A stretch of 64,000 nt of DNA from Streptomyces sp. APSN-46.1 (GCF_022815725.1 NZ_JALGRF010000001.1:558001-622000), one strand, 5' to 3'. Numbered from the stretch's first letter, positions 17,863 through 27,258 are shown. Program-made: numbers and translations. Notes: generated by a model from the letters alone, not told the origin.

Positions 17863-18726
17863 ATGGAGCTCTCTGAGCCGGTCTCCGGTTACGAGCCGGT
17901 CCCCATGGTGGGCAGCCGTGACGTGTTGTGGTCGCATCGCTGCTCGTGGGTGGACTTGCTCGTCCCCGTGGAGCTCGCGTCCGGTCGCGGCGGCCTGGAC
18001 CTGGGCGAGGGCTGGCAGGAACGGTGGTCGGTGACGTGGCGGGTCGAAGGCGAGGAAGTCTCATCCCCACTCGACCGAACGCTGCGGGGAACCCTGGCTG
18101 GGCTGGAACCGATGCGTGGGTTCACCTGGCGACGGGCCCAGCGCCACCGCCCCGGTCTGCCGTACATGGTCAGTACGGGGCGGCTGCACGGCTCGGAGAG
18201 CTTGGAAGAGGCAAAGCTGCTGCTGGCCCTGGACTTTGACGCGCAGGTCACGGAGATCGTCTCGCAGCCACTCAGGATCTGCTTCACGTGTGCTGCCGGG
18301 GAGCGTGACCACACTCCGGACTACCTGGTGCGGACCCGTTCGGGGGTGTGGTTGATCGACGTCCGACCGGCAGCGCTGATCAAGGACACGGACAGGGAGT
18401 CGTTCGCGGCTGCCGCCGAGATGGCGAGGGCATGCGGTTGGGGCTTCGCGGTCGCGGCGGGGTGGCTGCCGCACGTGATGGTCACCCTGGACTGGTTCTC
18501 CTCGCAGCGGCGCCCGAAGAGGGACCCGCTGGGAGTGGAGCCGGGCCTGCTGGCACAAGTCGACCTGGGCACCCGGACGTTCGGTGAGTTGGCAGCGTCC
18601 AGTGACTACGAGCCAGTGGCCCGGGCTCAGCTTCTGCATCTGCTGTGGCATCGGCGGCTGGGGCTGAACCTGCACGAGCCGCTGGGCGACGGGTGCGTGA
18701 TCGCCTCGGGCGAGGTGAGGGGATGA
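17863..18726 (+). CDS. tnsA: TnsA-like endonuclease
   Basis: A 287-residue protein in the tnsA position of a Tn7-like operon. The nuclease core shows acidic residues in SLEEAKLLLALDFD (Glu115/116), the metal-binding Asp153 in HTPDYLV and LIDVRP (Asp166, Arg168) where Tn7 TnsA has its QxK pair. TnsA nicks the 5' ends so that the element leaves by cut-and-paste rather than cointegrate formation. The stop overlaps the tnsB start (ATGA at 18723-18726). A weak GGTGGG precedes the ATG. Confidence 0.85.
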   Translation: MELSEPVSGYEPVPMVGSRDVLWSHRCSWVDLLVPVELASGRGGLDLGEGWQERWSVTWRVEGEEVSSPLDRTLRGTLAGLEPMRGFTWRRAQRHRPGLPYMVSTGRLHGSESLEEAKLLLALDFDAQVTEIVSQPLRICFTCAAGERDHTPDYLVRTRSGVWLIDVRPAALIKDTDRESFAAAAEMARACGWGFAVAAGWLPHVMVTLDWFSSQRRPKRDPLGVEPGLLAQVDLGTRTFGELAASSDYEPVARAQLLHLLWHRRLGLNLHEPLGDGCVIASGEVRG

Positions 18727-20912
18727 CCGGGGTGCCGATGGACGTGTCGGTGGGTGCCGAGCTGGTGCTGGACGGGGCCGAATGGCGTGTCGAGCGGGGC
18801 GAGCCGCACGCGGGACGGGTCCACCTGGTGGGGTTGGACGGGAGTCGGCAGTGTGTGACCTTTCGCTTCCTGGCCCACCATCCCGACTGCCTTGTCTCCT
18901 CGCGGACCGATGCCGAAGGGGCTGATCAGGGGCGGCAGCCCAAGAGCCTGCGCGATCTGACCCCGGGACAGTTGACGCTGGTCAAGCTGCGGTTCGCGCA
19001 CTTGATGGAGGCCAGCACGGGGTTCCGCAGCGGGGACCCGCTTCGGCCGGAACCGGGCGAGCCGAAGCCGCAGTACGACCCGGACACCACCTTCTTGACC
19101 CAGCGGCGGCTGGCGAAGGTCGCCGAACTGGAGGCGCTGGGCCGCATGGAGGCGAAGGCACTGGCCCTGGACCGGGTGGGGGTGCGCACGCTGATCCGTT
19201 GGGAGATCCGCCGCCGGCGGGACGGTCTGATCGGCTGCGCGGACGACCGGTGGTTGCGCGAGAGCGGCGGCCACCCGTCGGTCACCGCGGACGTGCGGGA
19301 GGCCATCCACGCCGTCAGGCAGGAGACCCGGCACCTGTCGAAGGTGAGCATGGCCACCAAGGTCCGCCTGATCACCCAGTACATGCACGAGCGGTTCGGC
19401 ACTGAGCCCGAGGACGTTCCCAGCTATCCGGTGCTGCGGCGAGTCTGGCGGGAGTGGTTCGGGTCGGGTCGCGGCAGGCAGCGCAACGAGCAGGCCACCG
19501 ACCTGGTCGCCAACGGCGGCTATGTGCTGATCGACCGCCCCGGCAAGGTGGTCGCTCTGGACACCACAGTGCTGCCGGTGATGGTCCGCGAGAGCGTCTT
19601 CGACGAGCCGGTGAAAGTCCACCTCACGATCGCGCTTTGCGCCTACACGCATTCGATCTGCGCGTTCCGTCTGACACTGGTGTCGGACACCTCGGTGGAC
19701 GTCGCGATGCTGCTGCGGGACGTGATGCTGCCGCTGCCCATGCGGGACGACTGGGGCACGGAGATGGAGTGGCCCTATCCGGGGCTCCCGGCAGCGGTGG
19801 TCGCCGAGTTCGCCGGGCACAAGGTCGCCGGCCTGCCGTTCTTCGAGCCGGAGACTGTGACCACCGATCATGGTTCGGTCTATCGAAACCACCACTTGGT
19901 GCAGGTCCAGGAGGACCTGGGCTGCAACATCCTTCCCTCGCGTGTTCTGCGCCCGGAGGACAAGAATTGCGTCGAACGCGCATTCGGCAGTGTCAGGTCT
20001 CTGCTCTTCGAGTGGCTTCCCGGCTACACCGGCGTCGACGTCGCCGACCGCGGTGCGGACCCCGAGGGCGACGCGGTGCTGACCATCCCCGAGTTGGAGT
20101 ACGCCATCGCGACGTGGATCGTTGGGACCTGGCAAAGGCGCCGATTGTCCGATTACGCGCCGCACTGGGACCCGGGCGGTGACCACAGCCCCAACTCCCT
20201 GCTCGCCGCGGCCTTCTCGCAGGGCGGCTTCGCCCTGGAGATCCCGTCCCCCGATCTCTACTACAAGATCCTGCCCGAACATGCGGTCCAGAAGATCGAC
20301 GCGCACCGCGGAGTCAAGATCCGCGGCCTTTGGTACGACGGCCCGGCCCTGCTGCCCTACCAGGGCGAGCGTTCGAGCCGGGGCGGCCGCCGGCAGACCG
20401 CGTGGATCATCCACCGCGACCCCCGCGACCGGCGCACGGTCTTCTTCCAGGACCCGCTCACCCACGAGTGGCATCCCCTGCGCTGGACCGGCCTGCCGCC
20501 GGACGACGTGGTCCCCGCCTTCGGCGACAAGCGTGTCTCCGAACTGCTGCGGAAGGTCAAGGCGGCCGGCCTGCAGCCCCGGACCGACCAGGAACTCCTG
20601 CCGCAGTTGCTCGGCTTGATGCACAAGGTCAACCCCGTCGACCGGTGGGCCACCCAGACGACCAAGTCCCAACGGATCGAGATTGCCCGGGAACGCGAGC
20701 AGGCCCGGGCAGCGGCAGCCGACCGTCCCCAGCTACCCGCGCAGCCGGCTGCGGCTGCCCGCACCCCGGGGAGCAACGACGCGCGCCGACGCAGGCGCGA
20801 GGCAGCGCTGGATGGCCCGTTGGAGGCGCCGCCCCGCCTGGGCGACGAGGTCCGGCGCCGCAACCTGTTCGTTCTCCCACCGGCCGCCGACTCCAGCAAG
20901 GGGGAACAGTGA
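18723..20912 (+). CDS. tnsB: TnsB/TniA-like DDE transposase
   Basis: A 729-residue rve-superfamily transposase. The catalytic triad is Asp280 (VVALDTTV), Asp382 (VTTDHGS) and Glu418 (KNCVERAFG), spacing D-x35-E between the last two, typical for TnsB/MuA/TniA. The N-terminal part holds helix-turn-helix DNA-binding domains and the C-terminal tail is arginine-rich, suited to contacting TnsC. It binds the TTGTCAC repeats at both ends (inferred) and performs strand transfer. Start ATG 18723 overlaps tnsA; an upstream in-frame start would overlap tnsA widely. Confidence 0.92.
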   Translation: MTGVPMDVSVGAELVLDGAEWRVERGEPHAGRVHLVGLDGSRQCVTFRFLAHHPDCLVSSRTDAEGADQGRQPKSLRDLTPGQLTLVKLRFAHLMEASTGFRSGDPLRPEPGEPKPQYDPDTTFLTQRRLAKVAELEALGRMEAKALALDRVGVRTLIRWEIRRRRDGLIGCADDRWLRESGGHPSVTADVREAIHAVRQETRHLSKVSMATKVRLITQYMHERFGTEPEDVPSYPVLRRVWREWFGSGRGRQRNEQATDLVANGGYVLIDRPGKVVALDTTVLPVMVRESVFDEPVKVHLTIALCAYTHSICAFRLTLVSDTSVDVAMLLRDVMLPLPMRDDWGTEMEWPYPGLPAAVVAEFAGHKVAGLPFFEPETVTTDHGSVYRNHHLVQVQEDLGCNILPSRVLRPEDKNCVERAFGSVRSLLFEWLPGYTGVDVADRGADPEGDAVLTIPELEYAIATWIVGTWQRRRLSDYAPHWDPGGDHSPNSLLAAAFSQGGFALEIPSPDLYYKILPEHAVQKIDAHRGVKIRGLWYDGPALLPYQGERSSRGGRRQTAWIIHRDPRDRRTVFFQDPLTHEWHPLRWTGLPPDDVVPAFGDKRVSELLRKVKAAGLQPRTDQELLPQLLGLMHKVNPVDRWATQTTKSQRIEIAREREQARAAAADRPQLPAQPAAAARTPGSNDARRRRREAALDGPLEAPPRLGDEVRRRNLFVLPPAADSSKGEQ

Positions 20913-22141
20913 CGCTGTTCCGGCTTCCGGTGCCCGACGACCGGCAGACCGCGGCCGGCTGGCAGCGCTGGTGCCGCACCCGGCACTGCTTCGTGCCAGC
21001 CAGGCGGCTGTCCCGCGAGGAGTTCGCTCGGTTGAGCCCGGTCGAGCAGGAGGACTATCTGCTGCACCGGGACGTGACGAACAGCAACCTTCCGCTGCAG
21101 GAGACACCGATGAGCGAGGCCCTCTCCCGGGTCATGCGCTCACGGCTGCGGCTGGGCGCGTTCAAGGTCCGGCCCTCGACCCGGCGAGGGCTGATCATCA
21201 ACGGCGGTGGCTGCCAGGGCAAGACGGAGACGGCCTGCGAGGTCGCCGCCTGGTTCGAGGAGTACTGGCGGGCCAAGCACCACGACACCAACCCGGACGC
21301 GCTCGCGGGCACGCGGGACCTGCACATCCCCGTCGCCTACGTCCAGACTCCGGTCACCGCGAAGCCGAAGAGCACCTGCAAGGCGATCCTCGACTTCTAC
21401 GGCGCCGACCACAAAGGCATGGACCTACCGGCTCTGATCCGGGCCGTCCGTCGCCACGTCCACGCGCACGGCACGCGCGCGATCCTGCTTGACGACATTA
21501 CGAGGCTCAAGCTCCACCGGCGCGACGACCAGGACGTGTTCGACATGCTCAAGGGCTTCATGGACATGAGCGCGACGCTCGTCCTGATCGGCGTCGATGT
21601 CCCCGCCTCCGGTCTGCTGCAAGGCGCGGTCCTCGACGAGAAGACCGGTGACTGGATCATGCCCAGCCAGAGAGGGGCGCCTGTCAGTCAGGGCGAGAGG
21701 ACCCAGCACCTGCGGCGCTTCACCATGGTCGACCTCGGCCCGTTCCCCTACGAGACACCCCAGGAGATGGCGGCCTTCCTCAAACACCTCAAGGGCATCG
21801 AGGACCACATCTGCCTCTTCGACGCCGTCCCCGGCATGCTCACCACCGGCGACATGCCCGAATACCTCCACGACCGCACCGGAGGCGTCGTCGGCCTGCT
21901 GGAATGCCTCATCGAGGACGCCATCGAACTGGCCATCGACATCGGCCACGAGGAACTGACCACCGAACTGATGCGCCATGTCGCCATCAGTGTCGAGGGC
22001 CTGCCCAGCCGTGACGCCAGTGCCGGCGAGGTCCCGGTCCTGCCTGAGCAGCCGCCCGCCCACGAGCGGAAGAAGAGGCCGCGCAACCGGGTCTTCGACG
22101 ACCAGGGCCCGCAATCAGCAACTGGCACCGGCCAGAGGTGA
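20909..22141 (+). CDS. tnsC: TnsC/TniB-like AAA+ transposition regulator
   Basis: A 410-residue AAA+ ATPase with Walker A GGGCQGKTET (Lys105) and Walker B AILLDDITRLK (Asp195-Asp196). It starts at GTG 20909, overlapping the tnsB stop (GTGA). TnsC proteins polymerise on target DNA and link the TniQ target selector to the transposase. The C-terminal helical region is followed by a basic proline-rich tail. Confidence 0.9.
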   Translation: MTLFRLPVPDDRQTAAGWQRWCRTRHCFVPARRLSREEFARLSPVEQEDYLLHRDVTNSNLPLQETPMSEALSRVMRSRLRLGAFKVRPSTRRGLIINGGGCQGKTETACEVAAWFEEYWRAKHHDTNPDALAGTRDLHIPVAYVQTPVTAKPKSTCKAILDFYGADHKGMDLPALIRAVRRHVHAHGTRAILLDDITRLKLHRRDDQDVFDMLKGFMDMSATLVLIGVDVPASGLLQGAVLDEKTGDWIMPSQRGAPVSQGERTQHLRRFTMVDLGPFPYETPQEMAAFLKHLKGIEDHICLFDAVPGMLTTGDMPEYLHDRTGGVVGLLECLIEDAIELAIDIGHEELTTELMRHVAISVEGLPSRDASAGEVPVLPEQPPAHERKKRPRNRVFDDQGPQSATGTGQR

Positions 22142-22147
22142 GGAACG

Positions 22148-24190
22148 ATGTCGCTGCCTGAACTCACCGGGTTCTCCGCTCTGCCCTGCAGCCTGGATCC
22201 GCTCCCCGACGAGTCCTTGCCCGGCTACCTGCTGCGACTCGCGCACCGGCTCGAAGTGACGCCGGCACGCCTGCTGCAACTCACCACGCTCACCGCTGAC
22301 ACCGACAGGCCGCGCGAGGGTCCACGGGCCATGATGCTGCACTTGGACGAGGCCACGACCGCGCGCTTCGCCCGCGCTACACGGCTCACCCCCGCAGAAG
22401 TCGCCGCTCTGTGCATGAGCAGCATGTCCGGCCGGTATCCGTGGACAGCACCCGCGATCACCTCCGACCAGTGGGGTCCGCGATCACTCACCAACCCCTG
22501 GGTATTCACCTCCGCGACCCGCTACTGCCCGCAATGCCTGGCCGGGGACGGCAGCCTCCAGCAACAGCAGTTCGGCGGCGCCTGGCGCAGGACATGGCGA
22601 CTGCCGATCGTCTTCGCCTGCCCCCTGCACCAACGGCAGCTGGAGCACTTGTGTCCCGCATGTCACCAACCACCCATGTCCGGCCCCCACACCTCCGCCG
22701 GCCTGATCCCACGCGCCCACCAAAGCGGCCTGGGCCCCGCTCAGTGTCGAGTGGCCAGCAGGGCGGCAGAGGGTTCACCGCGCGGCCTCATCTGCGGGGC
22801 GCGGCTCGACACCTTCGAGGCGAACCGCGCTGGCGGGTCCTCTGCGCTGGAGGACCTGTTCGCCCTTCAAGACCGACTCCTCGCGCTCCTGCACCCGCAA
22901 GGCCCCGCCACCACCATGAGCGTCGGGATCCCGGCTTCCACCGTCCAGTACTTCGCCGACCTGCGGATGGTCTGCGGCCTGATCAACGGAGCCTGGCCCG
23001 CAAGCCGCGATCTGATCGCCGACCCCGCCCACGCCGATGCCGTCGATCAGTACATCAGCAGCCAGGGTGGCGACGTGAAGCCCCGTCACTACCGGCTCTA
23101 CGACGCACCACCGCTGGATCCGCTTCCGGGTGCCGCCCTCATCGCGGCTTCGGTCCGCATCCTCGACGGCGCCGATCTGCGGCCACTGGCCGAATTCCTC
23201 GTCCCCTTCCAGAGCAGCAGCAGCGAGACGAGCACGCGTCGTCGATGGACACGGCACTACGAGCGAGTCGGGCACGAATGCTCCGACGGCTTCCGCAACG
23301 CCATCGAACCCCTTCATGCCACCCTGCCAGGCACCTACGGGCGATCGCGCCCAGGCCGCAGACTCCTCAGCCGGATCGACTTCGGTCCCGAACATATCCC
23401 CGAACAGCTTCAGGACGACTGGTTTGACCAGCACTTCCAGCACGTCGACGAGGCCAGACCGAGACTGATCCGCCGCGCTGCGGCCATCCGGCTGGTCCAG
23501 ATGTCAGCGGGTGGGAGCCTGTCCGAGGCGGTCGAGTTCCTGGGCATCAACCAGCGCTACACCGCCGCATCATCGGGCGCCGCCTTCGCCGCTGCCGCCT
23601 GCCAGACGGCCGATGCTGGCGCCGCCGCGTTCCGATTCGCCGTCCACGCCCTGACACAACAGCTCAACAGTACCCCCGACTTGATCGACTACCGTCAGCG
23701 AAGGGAAGCCCTCAAAGCCTGGTTCATCGACCCGGCAACATGGCAGGACATCATCGACCGCCTCCCCCCGACGAAGGGACCCTTCCGGCCCGAGATCAGT
23801 GACTGCAAGCGCCAGTTCGCCTCCGAAGCCGTCTGGGCGCGCATCACGCAAGGCGAGCACGTCCTCGCGCCCCGGATCATCGAAGATCAACTATCGCATC
23901 TCGACCCCACCTGGCATCGGCGCCGCGGCAACATGTGGCACTTCTACCTCGCAAACCCGGCCAAGCCGCACTACGCCGACCTCAGGAAGATCTTGAACGC
24001 TCATGCAGACAACCTCGCGACGACCATCGACCGTCAAGCGCAGCGAGCCGAACCAGGGCTTCGCCCCGCACATCAGCCGGCGACTCGATCGCGCGACCGT
24101 GATCCGCAAGGGACCGAGCGCTCCAGTCGGCGATCGCCACCAACAACAGCGCTCAGCCCCCCTGCTGCCGAGCCTCGAACCTCAAGGTGA
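22148..24190 (+). CDS. tniQ: TniQ/TnsD-type target selector
   Basis: A 680-residue TniQ-family protein. The N-terminal TniQ domain (SLDPLPDESLPGYLLRLAHR) is followed by a zinc region with CPQC (ATRYCPQCLAGD) and CPACH motifs, then a long C-terminal part containing RRAAAIRLVQMSAGGSLSEA, a helical segment also found in a TniQ remnant at 58 kb in this window. It follows tnsC after 6 bp with a GAGG ribosome-binding site. In elements without cas genes, TniQ/TnsD alone picks the target; the chosen site here is intergenic. Confidence 0.9.
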   Translation: MSLPELTGFSALPCSLDPLPDESLPGYLLRLAHRLEVTPARLLQLTTLTADTDRPREGPRAMMLHLDEATTARFARATRLTPAEVAALCMSSMSGRYPWTAPAITSDQWGPRSLTNPWVFTSATRYCPQCLAGDGSLQQQQFGGAWRRTWRLPIVFACPLHQRQLEHLCPACHQPPMSGPHTSAGLIPRAHQSGLGPAQCRVASRAAEGSPRGLICGARLDTFEANRAGGSSALEDLFALQDRLLALLHPQGPATTMSVGIPASTVQYFADLRMVCGLINGAWPASRDLIADPAHADAVDQYISSQGGDVKPRHYRLYDAPPLDPLPGAALIAASVRILDGADLRPLAEFLVPFQSSSSETSTRRRWTRHYERVGHECSDGFRNAIEPLHATLPGTYGRSRPGRRLLSRIDFGPEHIPEQLQDDWFDQHFQHVDEARPRLIRRAAAIRLVQMSAGGSLSEAVEFLGINQRYTAASSGAAFAAAACQTADAGAAAFRFAVHALTQQLNSTPDLIDYRQRREALKAWFIDPATWQDIIDRLPPTKGPFRPEISDCKRQFASEAVWARITQGEHVLAPRIIEDQLSHLDPTWHRRRGNMWHFYLANPAKPHYADLRKILNAHADNLATTIDRQAQRAEPGLRPAHQPATRSRDRDPQGTERSSRRSPPTTALSPPAAEPRTSR

Positions 24191-24275
24191 CAACCATCGG
24201 CGACCAGATGCCACCTACCTCGAAAAGAGGCACCGGTAGATCACCGCCCCATCGTGCTGGTGACAGTTGTCGCGA
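24183..24275 (-). repeat. Internal transposase-binding repeats, right end
   Basis: On the minus strand TGGTTGTCACCTT (complement of 24185-24197) and CAACTGTCACCA (complement of 24258-24269) carry the GTCAC core of the terminal repeat, giving about three sites at the right end with the terminal copy, against four at the left. The innermost site overlaps the tniQ stop region. Confidence 0.7.
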
Positions 24276-24278
24276 CCA

Positions 24279-24304
24279 AGTGACAACTGTCTCGACCAAT
24301 CACA
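24279..24304 (-). repeat. Right terminal inverted repeat of the Tn7-like element
   Basis: Complement reads TGTGAT then TGGTCGAGACAGTTGTCACT, the exact inverse of the left 20-bp repeat. Confidence 0.92.
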
Positions 24305-24309
24305 CCACA
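24305..24309. repeat. Target-site duplication CCACA, right copy
   Basis: Directly follows the right terminus; identical to 17674-17678. Confidence 0.9.
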
Positions 24310-24354
24310 GATGAGACAGCTGAGGACCTCCAGGCCAGGCCATCGGCTGTGGTT

Positions 24355-24766
24355 ATGAGAAACGAGAACCTACACACAAGCATCGTCCCGCCGGGCCTGC
24401 AGAGCGTGCCGGTGGACTGGATGCAGTGCACCCTACCTACACGCCGTCGGCCTGAGCCGCACCGCTGTGGACACCGGCGCGCTGCTCCGGGACGTACGGA
24501 GCTACGCGCGGGCAGTGGAGCCCTTCACCCTGACGTTCGACCGGCCCGCCGTCGGCAACGTGGCCGTGGAGATCAGTGGGTGGCCCGGCGGCCGGTTCGG
24601 CGAGATCGTGGACCCCCTCACCCAGGCGATGGCTAAGCCGCTCTCCGGGACTGTGGCCGTGGACCGGCTACACCTCGTTGAACAGTGGCACGACGGCACA
24701 CGCATCATGTGGGAGCCGGTCGCCGAAGTCCCCCTGGCGGGGGCCCTGACCCCAGCCGCAAACTGA
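24355..24766 (+). pseudogene. 2'-5' RNA ligase-like (LigT/2H phosphoesterase) remnant
   Basis: MRNENLHTSIVPPGLQSVPV leads to VDWMQCT, then a one-base shift in a CCC run, then YLHAVGLSRTAV, LLRDVRSYARAVEPFTLTFD, NVAVEISGWPGGRFGEIVDP and finally TVAVDRLHLVEQWHDGTRIM. These segments fit a 2H-phosphoesterase-type protein whose middle, including the second H-x-S/T motif, appears deleted between QAMA and KPLSG. Family assignment is tentative; that it is broken is clear from the frameshift. Confidence 0.45.
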
Positions 24767-24886
24767 CCCGCCAGGGTAGGTCCGGAGCGCCACAGGCGTA
24801 ACCCCGCCACCCAAGGCGCCGCCGCGGACCTCGCTGTCCGCCGACCTCACCACCGAAACCGACTACCCGAGAGGACCCAACACCTG

Positions 24887-25357
24887 ATGTCCATATGGCC
24901 TTCGATCGTTGCCGTACTCGGTACCCTCGCCGGTGCCCTGACCGCCGGACTCCTCCAGCACCGCTCGGCTCGCACCGCACGCGCCGAGGGGCGCGCCGAC
25001 AGCCACCGCCAGGACCAGCTCGGCGCCGTCACCGACTTCGCGGCCGCCCTGGACGCGCACCGCTCGGCGATTTTCCATCGGGAGCGTCTGGCCCTGACCG
25101 AGGCAGGCACCGAGCACCAGCTGGAAGCCCAGACGAGGTCCCACGACACCCGGGCGGCAATCACCGCGCCCCACATCCGCCTTCAGGTCCTGGTCCCCGA
25201 GCTGGCCGGCCCCGCCCAGCAGGCCGCAGATGCCACGTACGCGCTGCGCAAGGCGATCGACCGGACCGAGCTGGACGCCCGGCGGCATGCGGCCAAGGAA
25301 GCATCCGTCGCCTTCATCGCCGCGGCCGCCACGCTGCTGAGCCCCAACAACCGCTGA
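24887..25357 (+). CDS. KilB-like small membrane-anchored protein
   Basis: A 156-residue protein with one N-terminal membrane helix (SIVAVLGTLAGALTAGLLQH) and a long cytoplasmic helical, probably coiled-coil region rich in Arg, Glu and Ala. The layout and the phrase ARTARAEGRADSHRQDQLGAV resemble the KilB/spread-type proteins of Streptomyces plasmids and integrative elements. The function is unknown beyond that association, and it signals a plasmid or mobile origin. Confidence 0.6.
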   Translation: MSIWPSIVAVLGTLAGALTAGLLQHRSARTARAEGRADSHRQDQLGAVTDFAAALDAHRSAIFHRERLALTEAGTEHQLEAQTRSHDTRAAITAPHIRLQVLVPELAGPAQQAADATYALRKAIDRTELDARRHAAKEASVAFIAAAATLLSPNNR

Positions 25358-25659
25358 CTGAGGGCGCCCGCCCACTGCCAGCGTCCTGGCCGTCCGGTCG
25401 TGCCGGTCCCATACGCCCTACAACACTCGTGCGCTCCCGTGGTGTTCCGATTTCTCGCGGACATTCGGGATGTTGGCTCTGTACACGGGAATGGGAGTCG
25501 TTTGTCGACGACTTCGGGAGTCGCCTCGCGTGTTGTAGGCGTGATCAATGTCGATGAGTTCGGGCGTCACTTGCAGCCCAGCGGGCGTTGTTCCTGTCAG
25601 CCCCCAGCAGCCTCGCACGAGCTCGCTACCTGGTTTTGGTCTGAACCCGGTTTTGGTGG
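25358..25659. other. Intergenic stretch without a convincing gene
   Basis: Short open frames on the minus strand (around 25440-25600) contain phrases such as TPELIDIDHAYNTR but no start, family match or ribosome-binding site is convincing. Confidence 0.4.
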
Positions 25660-26304
25660 TCAGCGGGCGAGGGAGACGGCGAAGGGCTTGAAGCCGTGTC
25701 GGCGCAGGATGTGGGGCACGACCAGGATCATGGCCTCGGTGGCGCGGGCTGTGGTGATGTCGCCGAGGTCCTCGATCCGTTCGGGCTGCCAGCCCAGGTC
25801 GCCGAGCAGGCCGGTTACGGTGCTCTTCGCGTGTTCGTCGTCGCCCGAGAGATAGGCGGTCGGTGGGGTGGCCAGGGTTTCGGGAGCGGTCATGACCATG
25901 AAGAGCATGGTGTTGAGGGTCTTGACCACATGGGTGTCGGGGAGCGCGGCCTGGAGCTTCTCGGCGAGGCTGCTGCCGGGATAGCACAGGTCGCCGGGCA
26001 GGCCGTCACCGTCGTCGCGGGTGGCGTTGGAGACGTCGATGAGGATCTTGCCGGCGAGTTCGGTGCGCAGGTCGGTGAGGCGGTCCAGGGAGCTGTCGCC
26101 GGGCGTCGCGTTGATCACGATGTCCGCGGTGTGGGCAGTGGTGCGCTGGTCGGCGAAGGCGATCCGCGGGGCGAGCCCGGCGGTGCGGGCGGCGGTGTCT
26201 TCGGGGCTCCGGCCACCGAGGGTGACATGGTGTCCGGCTGCGGAGAGCTTGCTGGCGAGGTTGGTGCCGACGCGGCCGGCGCCCAGGATGCCGATGCTGG
26301 TCAT
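25660..26304 (-). CDS. NADPH-dependent F420 reductase-like oxidoreductase
   Basis: A 214-residue Rossmann protein with N-terminal IGILGAGRVGTNLASKL and the second-strand phrase GRSP that selects NADP. It belongs to the F420-dependent NADP oxidoreductase family (pfam F420_oxidored), with LYS-containing HVVKTLNTML in the middle. Substrate unknown. It is downstream of the inositol-phosphatase-like gene on the same strand with 49 bp between them, forming a pair divergent from a LysR regulator. Confidence 0.88.
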   Translation of the reverse strand: MTSIGILGAGRVGTNLASKLSAAGHHVTLGGRSPEDTAARTAGLAPRIAFADQRTTAHTADIVINATPGDSSLDRLTDLRTELAGKILIDVSNATRDDGDGLPGDLCYPGSSLAEKLQAALPDTHVVKTLNTMLFMVMTAPETLATPPTAYLSGDDEHAKSTVTGLLGDLGWQPERIEDLGDITTARATEAMILVVPHILRRHGFKPFAVSLAR

Positions 26305-26353
26305 GCGGTGATGCTCCTTGCGGTATCGGGTGGGGACGAGCGGAGACTTCCGG

Positions 26354-27166
26354 TCAGGCGATCGGCGCGAGGACCTTGAGGGCGGCGCCGTGGATGCCGG
26401 GGGCGGCGGCCAGGAAGTCGCGGCTGCCGGTGTTCCAGGGTTCGCCCGTCAGGTCGGTGACGGTGCCTCCGGCCTCGGAGACCAGCAGGGCGCCGGCGAC
26501 CAGGCCGGAGCGGACGTCGGAGAACTGCCAGAACGCGTCCATGCGTCCGGCGGCGACGTGGATGAGCTGCATCGTGGCGGGAACGGACACGCGCACGACC
26601 AGGCCGTTGATGAGCATCGCGGTGACGGAGTCACCGATCCGCCGGAAGGTGCGCTCGTCCTCGCCGGGCTTGGCCTGGCCGGTGCCGATGAGTGCGGCGC
26701 CCAGGTCGGTCTTGGCGGACACCTTCAGGGGCCGGCCGCCCAGGCGGGCACCGCCGCCGGCGACCGCGGTGTAGGTGTCGCCGGTCAGCGGCAGGTGGAC
26801 GACGGTGAGTACCGGCTGGTTGTCGCGGACCAGGGTGGCGGTGACGGCCCAGTCCTCCATGCCGTGGACGTGGTTGATGTTGCCCTCGGCGGGGTCGACG
26901 ACCCACCACTCCCCGGGCGGGAGCGCGCCGCCGGCCAGCTCGTCCTCGGCCCACTGCGACCCTCGCCGGGCCCGCAGCAGCGGTTCCCGCAGCACGTCCA
27001 GCACCGCGTCGTCGTTGGCGTGGATCTCGCCCACGACCTCGTCCAGACTCACGCCCCGGGCGTGCGAGGTGTAGCGGTCGCGCAGCCTGACGCCGGCGGT
27101 CCTCACCGCAGCTGTCACGTCGGACTGGAGCGTCCCGTCGGCGTCGAAAGGCGTGGCTGTGCTCAT
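26354..27166 (-). CDS. Inositol monophosphatase-family protein with altered metal motif
   Basis: A 270-residue member of the IMPase/FBPase superfamily. The canonical metal motif WxxDPxDGTxNF reads WWVVDPAEGNINHVHG, keeping the first Asp but replacing the second by Glu and the Thr by Asn; the C-terminal metal motif WxxAA region is WQFSDVRSGLVAGALLVSEAGG. Similar variants occur in actinobacterial relatives, so altered specificity rather than inactivation is likely. Start ATG 27166 faces the LysR gene. Confidence 0.8.
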   Translation of the reverse strand: MSTATPFDADGTLQSDVTAAVRTAGVRLRDRYTSHARGVSLDEVVGEIHANDDAVLDVLREPLLRARRGSQWAEDELAGGALPPGEWWVVDPAEGNINHVHGMEDWAVTATLVRDNQPVLTVVHLPLTGDTYTAVAGGGARLGGRPLKVSAKTDLGAALIGTGQAKPGEDERTFRRIGDSVTAMLINGLVVRVSVPATMQLIHVAAGRMDAFWQFSDVRSGLVAGALLVSEAGGTVTDLTGEPWNTGSRDFLAAAPGIHGAALKVLAPIA

Positions 27167-27258
27167 GGTGGGCTCCCTGGGATCGGCCGAAGCGGCGGTA
27201 GAAGCGGGGCGGCTGTCTCGCCCCCGCACTTCGAAGGTAGGCCGCTTGGTCATTAACA

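Larger units (their letters stand above)
17679..24304. mobile_element. Complete Tn7-like transposon, 6626 bp, tnsA-tnsB-tnsC-tniQ, no cargo
   Basis: Both ends begin with TGTG (TGTGGC on the left, TGTGAT on the right) followed by the same 20-bp inverted repeat TGGTCGAGACAGTTGTCACT (17685-17704; complement at 24279-24298). The element is bounded by a perfect CCACA duplication. Inside are four genes in one direction with overlapping or near-overlapping ends: TnsA-like endonuclease, DDE transposase, AAA+ ATPase and TniQ. No cargo gene, Cas gene or CRISPR array is seen. All four frames are intact and both ends are present, so the element may be recent and active. Confidence 0.93.

Noticed and set aside
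18627..20672. Long minus-strand open frame across the transposase gene
   Set aside because: Antisense artefact of codon bias; the plus strand carries the DDE triad and ordered domains.
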